Shown here in pieces: positions 1 to 4,024 of a stretch of 7,885 bases of DNA. The stretch is taken from positions 1 to 7,885 of the forward strand of contig CALFEZ010000191.1 in NCBI GenBank assembly GCA_937957895.1, in the 5' to 3' direction. Source of the DNA: an uncultured Erysipelotrichaceae bacterium. Its GTDB lineage: Bacteria > Bacillota_I > Bacilli_A > Erysipelotrichales > Erysipelotrichaceae. The notes beneath the pieces were generated by a model. The model saw only the letters and a program-made list of their open reading frames with translations, had not been told where the DNA came from and did not search any database. A program made the translations under genes and the position numbers. The stretch's first letter is position 1. Each line of letters starts with the position of its first letter.

Positions 1-562
1 CAGTTATTGAAAGTCTGCCTCCTTTTCTAAGAACACGATATGCTTCTTTAAAAACCTTGCCTTTATCTTGAGACAAGTTGATGACACAGTTTGATATGAT
101 TACGTCAATTGAAGCATCTTCAATTGGGAGATCCTCGATATCTCCCAGTCTAAACTCAATATTAGTGTATCCGAGTTGTTCAGCATTTCGAGTGGATAAC
201 TCTATCATCTCAGGTGTCATATCCACCCCTATGATAAATCCCGATTCTCCTGTTTGTTTTCTGGCAAGAAAACAATCAAATCCTCCACCGCTCCCCAGAT
301 CAAGAACTGTTTCCCCTTTTTTGATTGAAGCAATGGCAACAGGATTCCCACATCCCAATCCCATGTTGGCATTTTCAGGCATCCCAACAAGATCATTTGA
401 AGTATAACCTAATTGGTTAGATGTTTTAACAATATCAAACAAATCTGTTTTCTGATATTCATTTGAACTACAACATGCCCCACAACCTTGTACACCTTGC
501 GAGGCAATCTTTCCATAATTGAGACGAATGTGTTTTTTGATATCTTCTTTGTTGATAGTCAC
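1..562 (-). CDS. arsM: Arsenite methyltransferase ArsM (5' part; runs off the left edge)
   Basis: SAM-dependent enzyme that methylates As(III) in the cytoplasm to methylarsenicals, an arsenic-resistance activity. I translated 187 residues from a GTG start. Seen: a cysteine cluster GCGACC (C27, C30, C31), the motif GLGCGNP (C71), SAM-binding motif I DLGSGGGFD (residues 88-96), an acidic GVDMTPEM segment (112-119), and the ArsM hallmark ISNCVINLS with C159. C71 and C159 probably correspond to the conserved As(III)-binding cysteines of the family; the remaining one would lie beyond the window. The GTG at 562 is chosen over the in-frame ATG at 577 because GGAGGA at 575-570 sits 7 nt before the GTG, whereas that ATG overlaps the Shine-Dalgarno sequence. 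It lies 87 bp downstream of the sigma gene on the same strand, with its own ECF-type promoter between. Identification is firm; the C-terminus is not visible. Confidence 0.93.
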   Translation of the reverse strand, partial: MTINKEDIKKHIRLNYGKIASQGVQGCGACCSSNEYQKTDLFDIVKTSNQLGYTSNDLVGMPENANMGLGCGNPVAIASIKKGETVLDLGSGGGFDCFLARKQTGESGFIIGVDMTPEMIELSTRNAEQLGYTNIEFRLGDIEDLPIEDASIDVIISNCVINLSQDKGKVFKEAYRVLRKGGRLSIT

Positions 563-569
563 AGAATAA

Positions 570-575
570 TCCTCC
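570..575 (-). promoter_or_regulatory. Ribosome binding site that fixes the arsM GTG start
   Basis: GGAGGA lies 7 nt upstream of the GTG at 562. An ATG at 577-575 overlaps it and has no ribosome binding site of its own, so the GTG is preferred. Confidence 0.75.
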
Positions 576-596
576 ATCTATCGATCCAATATTAAA

Positions 597-622
597 GACG
601 AGTGCGTCTACAAATGGTTACA
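597..622 (-). promoter_or_regulatory. ECF-sigma-type promoter for arsM
   Basis: On the minus strand TGTAAC (622-617) is followed after exactly 16 nt by CGTC (600-597). This fits the AAC / CGTC signature of extracytoplasmic-function sigma promoters (for example TGAAAC-N16-CGTC in Bacillus). Transcription would start near 590, giving a leader of about 28 nt that includes the arsM ribosome binding site. The neighbouring SigZ-like factor is the obvious candidate to read it, but that link is inference. Confidence 0.6.
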
Positions 623-649
623 AAACATACAATACTCTGGTTGAATGAT

Positions 650-1216
650 CTATTCACCACAAGGTTTCTGATCGTTCCCCAAACTTGTGTACTCTACTAC
701 ATTACCATAAGCATCAAATTCAATCTTACAACAGTTACTTAGAATCTCTCTCAGTTTCTCACGTCCGCGATGAACTCTCGTTTTTGATCCAGATATCGAA
801 ATACTCAGGTGCTTCGAGATGTCTTGATGTTTTATTCCTTTTAGGTCATGCATTTCAAGCGGTTCTCTGTAATTATCTGGCAACTCGTTTATGAACTGTA
901 TTAAACATGATATGATTTCATCATTCATGTTTTGTAGTTGATGAGAGTTGGCGATAACACTTTCTACCTTCTCAAATTGTATCATTGGATCTTTGCTTTT
1001 CCGATAAAAATCGATGATCGTATTGTTTGTGATTTTATACATCCAAGCTTTTAGTTTCCTGTGGTCATTCAATTTTTCGAAATTTTTATAGATTTTTATA
1101 AATACATCCTGCAAAATATCTTCGGCATCATGATCATTTTTAACTCTCTTTTTTATGTAGTTCAACAACTCATTACTGAATTGACCCCAGTATGTAGTTA
1201 GTTCTTTTTCTTTCAT
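650..1216 (-). CDS. sigZ: SigZ-like ECF RNA polymerase sigma factor with a cysteine-pair tail
   Basis: Small (188 aa) alternative sigma factor that would direct RNA polymerase to a limited set of promoters. Region 2 spans about residues 14-75 (NDHDAEDILQDVFIKIYKNF, then LKAWMYKITNNTIIDFYRK). Region 4 spans about 105-160 (LPDNYREPLEMHDLKG, then a helix-turn-helix ending SGSKTRVHRGREKLREIL). After region 4 comes a tail of about 28 residues containing C162-C163 in CCKIEFDAYGNVVEY, with C186 near the end. From memory, this tail is typical of the SigZ group and absent from most ECF factors. The ATG at 1216 has only a modest upstream AAGGA about 11 nt away. No anti-sigma gene is adjacent; arsM lies downstream on the same strand. 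The vicinal cysteines could bind a thiophilic metal or arsenite, which would make the factor self-sensing. That role is inference. Confidence 0.88.
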   Translation of the reverse strand: MKEKELTTYWGQFSNELLNYIKKRVKNDHDAEDILQDVFIKIYKNFEKLNDHRKLKAWMYKITNNTIIDFYRKSKDPMIQFEKVESVIANSHQLQNMNDEIISCLIQFINELPDNYREPLEMHDLKGIKHQDISKHLSISISGSKTRVHRGREKLREILSNCCKIEFDAYGNVVEYTSLGNDQKPCGE

Positions 1217-1263
1217 CTTTCGTTGATTCCTTTACTGTTAAAACTGGTCACATTATTATTTCA

Positions 1264-1291
1264 ATCATATATTAACACACCATTCAACCAA
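1264..1291 (-). promoter_or_regulatory. Possible sigma-A promoter for the sigZ-like gene (weak)
   Basis: On the minus strand TTGGTT (1291-1286) and TATGAT (1269-1264) are 16 nt apart, about 48 nt upstream of the start codon at 1216. The -10 box matches at five of six positions but the -35 at only three. I saw no AAC / CGTC ECF motif here, so autoregulation is not supported by sequence. Confidence 0.25.
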
Positions 1292-1352
1292 TTTTCAGAA
1301 GTTCAGTCCATAATGCTTCTCCATCGATTCGGTTCATCGTTTGATCTTCACC

Positions 1353-1376
1353 ATATTCACGTGCACGTCTAAATAT
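1353..1376. repeat. Imperfect palindrome in the divergent spacer
   Basis: A perfect 10-bp palindrome, ACGTGCACGT (1359-1368), lies between ATATT (1353-1357) and AATAT (1372-1376). It could be an operator for the divergent genes or a hairpin. No regulator is identifiable, and it also falls inside the interrupted frame. Confidence 0.35.
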
Positions 1377-1441
1377 CGATTCTCAAATCAATGGACATGT
1401 TCCTAAAGATACATGGAAGTAATCATGAAATGCATTAAGTT

Positions 1442-1457
1442 TTTGATTCTTTGATTC
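1442..1457. repeat. Tandem octamer TTTGATTC x2 next to a -35 box
   Basis: TTTGATTC at 1442-1449 is repeated immediately at 1450-1457, ending 2 bp before the TTGACA at 1460. The position, just upstream of the -35 hexamer, suits an activator site, but two copies may be chance. Confidence 0.3.
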
Positions 1458-1459
1458 AA

Positions 1460-1488
1460 TTGACATCCTTCAAGGGAGGTGTTAAATT
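1460..1488 (+). promoter_or_regulatory. Sigma-A promoter for the small membrane protein gene
   Basis: A perfect -35 TTGACA (1460-1465) is followed after 17 nt by TAAATT (1483-1488). The gene starts at 1539, leaving a leader of about 45 nt. This is the best housekeeping-type promoter in the window. Confidence 0.55.
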
Positions 1489-1538
1489 TCAAATAGAGAA
1501 GAAACTGTGCATAAGGAGCCAAAAGGAGGCATATACTT

Positions 1539-1799
1539 ATGTTCTCACATAATAAAAAGAGTACGTTGTCAGGATTTTTTATGGTGGTTTGTGGAGCTTT
1601 ATTGTTAGTATTAGTTCCCCATTTGATGCGTTATGTGACTTCTTATGTGGATACAAGTCAGGGGGCAACTAATAGTTGGTGGAGATTAGTATGGTATACT
1701 GGGATGGGGTTGGGCTATCTTGCGTATATTTTGATTATTGCTGGTGTTTTGTTGCTTTTGGTCACTTTTTTAAATGATTTGAGAAAAGCAAAAAAATAA
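1539..1799 (+). CDS. Small two-helix membrane protein, function unknown
   Basis: An 86-residue protein that I cannot assign to a family. Two hydrophobic helices are visible, about residues 11-29 (SGFFMVVCGALLLVLVPHL) and 54-78 (TGMGLGYLAYILIIAGVLLLL). They are joined by a polar, Trp-containing loop (YVDTSQGATNSWWR) and flanked by basic ends (HNKK; LRKAKK). The positive-inside rule puts both ends in the cytoplasm and the loop outside. It is a credible gene: AAGGAGG at 1523-1529 lies 9 nt before the ATG, and a TTGACA promoter lies upstream. It stands alone between two sigma-factor loci, with stem-loops downstream, so it is probably its own transcript. Codons are strongly G/T-rich on the coding strand, which the hydrophobic composition largely explains. 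Small helical-hairpin proteins often modulate a larger membrane complex, but nothing here shows that. Confidence 0.75.
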   Translation: MFSHNKKSTLSGFFMVVCGALLLVLVPHLMRYVTSYVDTSQGATNSWWRLVWYTGMGLGYLAYILIIAGVLLLLVTFLNDLRKAKK

Positions 1800-1805
1800 C
1801 TAACT

Positions 1806-1843
1806 CATGAAAGAAATTTGACACAAATTAGTTCTCTTTCATG
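1806..1843 (+). terminator. Long stem-loop after the small membrane protein gene
   Basis: CATGAAAGA (1806-1814) pairs perfectly with TCTTTCATG (1835-1843). Inside it AATTT (1815-1819) pairs with AAATT (1825-1829) around a GACAC loop. The hairpin begins 6 bp after the stop codon. It lacks a good following T-run (TTCCCTT), so it may be an imperfect terminator or a 3'-end stabilising structure. Confidence 0.45.
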
Positions 1844-1863
1844 TTCCCTTGCCTGCAAATTAG

Positions 1864-1890
1864 ACAACTCACAACAATGTGAATTGTTTT
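1864..1890 (+). terminator. Second stem-loop with short T-run
   Basis: ACAACTCACA (1864-1873) faces TGTGAATTGT (1878-1887) across an ACAA loop. There is one C/A mismatch in the plus-strand RNA and a G-U pair in the minus-strand RNA. It is followed by TTTATATT. It is AT-rich and weak, but may finish termination after the hairpin at 1806-1843. Confidence 0.4.
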
Positions 1891-2020
1891 ATATTATGGA
1901 GTCTTTTCTAAATGCTAAGTGTGCTTCATGATCAACTTGGTAGTTTATGGTATCGATCACAAATGGATTATTCTTACTTTTTTTGTTTTTGATTCTAAAT
2001 GTGCATCAACATACGAAGAT

Positions 2021-2046
2021 AACTTTTTTTTAAGACTCCTGTCTTT
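2021..2046 (+). promoter_or_regulatory. Possible ECF promoter for the second sigma operon
   Basis: TAAC (2020-2023) and GTCTTT (2041-2046) are separated by 17 nt. This is the same sequence pair and spacing as in the arsM promoter (TAAC, 17 nt, GTCTTT), though here the C before GTC is a T. The position, about 40 nt before the sigma start, suits autoregulation. The run of eight T in the spacer makes a chance match easier. Confidence 0.35.
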
Positions 2047-2084
2047 TTTGATTTCTATAACGTTATATAAGCAAGAGGGATGCC

Positions 2085-2627
2085 ATGGTACTTCACAATA
2101 AAGAAATCGAAGAATGTCTCATAAAACTTAAAGAGAATGACCATGCAGCAATGGAGTTGTTGATTTTAAAGACCCAACGTCTTCTTTTTATGATCTTGAG
2201 GGGATATTTCGACCATGAACAAGATATTGCCGATGCCATGCAAGAAACATACGTAAGAGTCTATCAAAATATTGAGAAGTATAGATTGAATCGATCAGGT
2301 ATGGCATGGATCTCAAGAATCGCCAAGAACATCGCGGTCGATGCTATAAGAAAAAGAAAACACGAACAACTTCATCAAGACATATCAAAGAAGGAGATAG
2401 CCGATCCAAACCCTAACTCGTATCAACTTAAAGACATACTTCATCAAATACAACCCTATACCAACTCTTTGCAACGATCGATCATCACCCTGCATCTGGT
2501 GGAAGGTTATACATTCATTGAGATTGGTGAACTGCTTGACTTGTCAACCTCGAACACGAAATATCATTATCAGAAAGCTTTGAAAAACATCCGAAAGCAT
2601 TTGGATAAGGAGGACTTTTATGTCTGA
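2085..2627 (+). CDS. ECF-family RNA polymerase sigma factor
   Basis: A 180-residue alternative sigma factor. Region 2 covers about residues 22-92 (DHEQDIADAMQETYVRVYQN for core binding, then SGMAWISRIAKNIAVDAIRKR for -10 recognition). Region 4 covers about 113-172 (LQRSIITLHLVEGYTFIEIG, then LLDLSTSNTKYHYQKALKNIRKHL as the -35-reading helix-turn-helix). There is no extra sensory domain, so control should come from a partner. The next gene overlaps it by 8 bp and encodes a membrane protein with a short cytoplasmic arm, the usual sigma/anti-sigma layout. AGAGGG at 2074-2079 lies 5 nt before the ATG; an out-of-frame ATG at 2080 is ignored. It is only distantly similar to the SigZ-like factor at 650-1216, so this is not a recent duplication. 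The signal it responds to is not evident. Confidence 0.9.
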   Translation: MVLHNKEIEECLIKLKENDHAAMELLILKTQRLLFMILRGYFDHEQDIADAMQETYVRVYQNIEKYRLNRSGMAWISRIAKNIAVDAIRKRKHEQLHQDISKKEIADPNPNSYQLKDILHQIQPYTNSLQRSIITLHLVEGYTFIEIGELLDLSTSNTKYHYQKALKNIRKHLDKEDFYV

Positions 2628-3381
2628 TTTCGAAAAGCGTTTCAAAGAAAGATTAACCAAAGAGCTCAATCAACAATATCAAATGTTTGAATCAAAAGGG
2701 ATCCAACAGATCGAATTTACATCATTTGAACAACCAAAACGATCATGGATGTGGTTGCAGCTGGCCATGATCCCCATGATCATCATTCTTTCACTTTATG
2801 GCGCAAATCTTCTTAATAACGGAAAATATCGGCATTATCGAAGTCAATTTGCCGTAATCGATGTATTGAAGTTCGATGATGCATCGACATACCATCCTTC
2901 TTTTGAGGAGGTAGTCAAATACAGTACTTCCATTGTCTTTGTTGAGTTCATTAAGTTTGAACTGCTTGAGTACGAAATGGAGCTGAAGGAACCGTTTTTT
3001 GCTCCCGGTGTTTATAACATGATTGAGACCATTGCTCATTTTAAAGTCATTGAACCCATAAAAGGCCACACTGAAGAACAGATAGAGGTTACGATCCAGA
3101 TTTCGTTTCAAGGTAGAAATCCATGGGATGAAATAGAAATGTTGTTTGATGCAATCCCTATACCAGAGTTCAGTTCAAATACGCATTGGCTTTTGTTTCT
3201 TCAAGATAAATCTAATGATAGATACCGGTATTTTCCATTTTGGACCTATCAAATCATCAACGGGTCGGTGGTATCACAGTACTCAATGGAGCAATTAGAT
3301 AAAAATCGTGATCCGGATGCGTTTACAGGTTTGTCTTCTAAATGGCTAATCGATCAAATCAGGCATAACATTCGCAAATAA
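2620..3381 (+). CDS. Single-span membrane protein, probable anti-sigma factor
   Basis: A 253-residue protein with a cytoplasmic N-terminus of about 43 residues (charged, FEKRFKERLTKELNQQY), one transmembrane helix about 44-66 (MWLQLAMIPMIIILSLYG), and an outside domain of about 185 residues. It overlaps the sigma gene by 8 bp, with its ribosome binding site AAGGAGG (2607-2613) inside that gene, so the two are translationally coupled. This is the classic place for an anti-sigma that holds the sigma factor at the membrane. It lacks the zinc-binding HxxxCxxC anti-sigma motif and has no cysteine at all, so the arm would be of another type. The outer domain (STSIVFVEF, HFKVIEPIKGHTEEQIEVTI, HWLLFLQD) resembles a pattern I recall from Gram-positive surface proteins. 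The anti-sigma role is inferred from context. Confidence 0.8.
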   Translation: MSDFEKRFKERLTKELNQQYQMFESKGIQQIEFTSFEQPKRSWMWLQLAMIPMIIILSLYGANLLNNGKYRHYRSQFAVIDVLKFDDASTYHPSFEEVVKYSTSIVFVEFIKFELLEYEMELKEPFFAPGVYNMIETIAHFKVIEPIKGHTEEQIEVTIQISFQGRNPWDEIEMLFDAIPIPEFSSNTHWLLFLQDKSNDRYRYFPFWTYQIINGSVVSQYSMEQLDKNRDPDAFTGLSSKWLIDQIRHNIRK

Positions 3382-3409
3382 ACATGTTTCACGTTAAAAT
3401 CAAATCAGC

Positions 3410-3413
3410 GAGG
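3410..3413 (+). promoter_or_regulatory. Ribosome binding site that fixes the DUF302 start
   Basis: GAGG at 3410-3413 is only 1 nt from the ATG at 3415 but 7 nt from the in-frame ATG at 3421. The later start is therefore the likely one. Confidence 0.6.
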
Positions 3414-3420
3414 TATGTTT

Positions 3421-3804
3421 ATGCTCACAGAATATCATTATCAAACAAACAAGTCTTTCGAAGACACTATTGATGCATTGAAGGTATTACTCATGGAAAG
3501 AGGTTTTGGAACTTTATGCACTATTCCTTTATCTGAAAAATTCAATGAGAAGAACCTTTCTTTCGATGGCAAACTGTCCATTCTGGAAATATGCAATCCA
3601 TTTGAAGCAAACCAGATCCTAGAGGTCAATGCTCAAGCACTTTATCTGTTGCCATGTAAGATCATTGTCAGGGAAATAAACAATGTCACGACCATCCACA
3701 TGGCATCTCCAACTAGTTTGGCATCATTATTGAATGATCCTCAACTCATTGAAGCAGTGCAAAAAATTGAATCCACATTGCTTGATGCCATCGAAAGCGT
3801 GTGA
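3421..3804 (+). CDS. DUF302 family protein
   Basis: A 127-residue soluble protein matching the DUF302 family in length and pattern. Seen: YHYQTNKSFEDTIDALKVLLMERGFG at the N-terminus, the EICNP motif with C58 followed by NQILEVNAQALYLLPC with C79, then IIVREINNVTTIHMASPT and a C-terminal helix. C58 and C79 are at positions where family members usually have cysteine, as far as I remember; C33 is extra. Family members have a compact alpha/beta fold and unknown biochemical function, and are often found near redox or sulfur genes. It starts 39 bp after the presumed anti-sigma gene with no promoter or terminator between, so it is probably the third gene of that operon and a direct target of the sigma factor. 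No signal peptide is seen. The start at 3421 is chosen on ribosome binding site spacing; starting at 3415 would add two residues. Confidence 0.82.
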   Translation: MLTEYHYQTNKSFEDTIDALKVLLMERGFGTLCTIPLSEKFNEKNLSFDGKLSILEICNPFEANQILEVNAQALYLLPCKIIVREINNVTTIHMASPTSLASLLNDPQLIEAVQKIESTLLDAIESV

Positions 3805-3862
3805 CCTTCATCAAAGTTCAGAATCGAACATAGTCACTGAAAGTCATACAACCTGATGTACA

Positions 3863-3886
3863 TCCATCGTGGAAATGGGATTTTTT
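3863..3886 (+). terminator. Weak hairpin with T6 after the DUF302 gene
   Basis: TCCAT (3863-3867) pairs with ATGGG (3875-3879), including one G-U pair, and is followed by A and six T (3881-3886). The stem is short. It may assist the stronger terminator 25 bp further on. Confidence 0.3.
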
Positions 3887-3910
3887 CGTCCAAGCTATAA
3901 TAATCCACAC

Positions 3911-3934
3911 AAAAAAGCTTCTACCAGCTTTTTT
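3911..3934. terminator. Bidirectional rho-independent terminator
   Basis: AAAAAAGCT (3911-3919) and AGCTTTTTT (3926-3934) form a perfect 9-bp inverted repeat around TCTACC. It ends in a T-run on both strands. It sits between the converging DUF302 operon (ends 3804, plus) and the amylosucrase-like gene (ends 4025, minus) and can serve both. Confidence 0.75.
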
Positions 3935-4024
3935 ATGACGTGATCTTTTTATATTAAAACACACAAATGCTACTTTTCAAATCTGGTGTTGCTTTCTTCC
4001 TTTTTTTACCAAACTTTTCAAAGA

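Larger units (their letters stand above)
1284..1466 (-). pseudogene. Interrupted 60-codon frame with one internal TGA (unknown)
   Basis: From an ATG at 1466 the minus strand reads 27 codons (MSIESKNQKLNAFHDYF..., ending TCPLI), then TGA at 1385-1383, then 32 more sense codons (ESIFRRAREYGEDQTMNRI..., ending LLKIG) and a stop at 1286-1284. The second half has protein-like composition (charged, with W, R and G well placed). AAGG abuts the ATG, a poor ribosome binding site. It may be the decayed remnant of a small gene, a sequencing error in a small gene, or chance. I recognise no family. The 5' end overlaps the -35 box of the opposing promoter at 1460-1488. Confidence 0.25.
1217..1538. other. 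Divergent spacer between sigZ-like gene and small membrane protein gene
   Basis: This spacer of about 320 bp holds a weak promoter for the minus-strand sigma gene, a better promoter for the plus-strand membrane protein gene, an octamer tandem repeat, an ACGTGCACGT palindrome (1359-1368) flanked by ATATT and AATAT, and the interrupted minus-strand frame. I see no tRNA, riboswitch or insertion sequence. Confidence 0.5.
1800..2084. other. Spacer before the second ECF operon
   Basis: About 285 bp, very T-rich on the plus strand. It holds two stem-loops just after the membrane protein gene (1806-1843 and 1864-1887) and an ECF-like promoter near 2021-2046. A 60-codon GTG-initiated frame at 1919-2101 crosses it but has no ribosome binding site and low-complexity T-rich codons, so I do not call it a gene. 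Confidence 0.5.

Noticed and set aside
78..407. 109-codon plus-strand frame inside the arsM region
   Set aside because: It is antisense to arsM, whose minus-strand frame has clear SAM-binding and cysteine motifs; the plus frame looks like no protein family.
2032..2046. Short hairpin AAGAC-TCCT-GTCTT followed by T's as a terminator
   Set aside because: The stem is only 5 bp and it coincides with the better-supported ECF-like promoter motif; kept only as an alternative reading of the same bases.
1919..2101. 60-codon GTG-initiated plus-strand frame before the second sigma gene
   Set aside because: No ribosome binding site, T-rich low-complexity codons, and it overlaps the sigma start in another frame.
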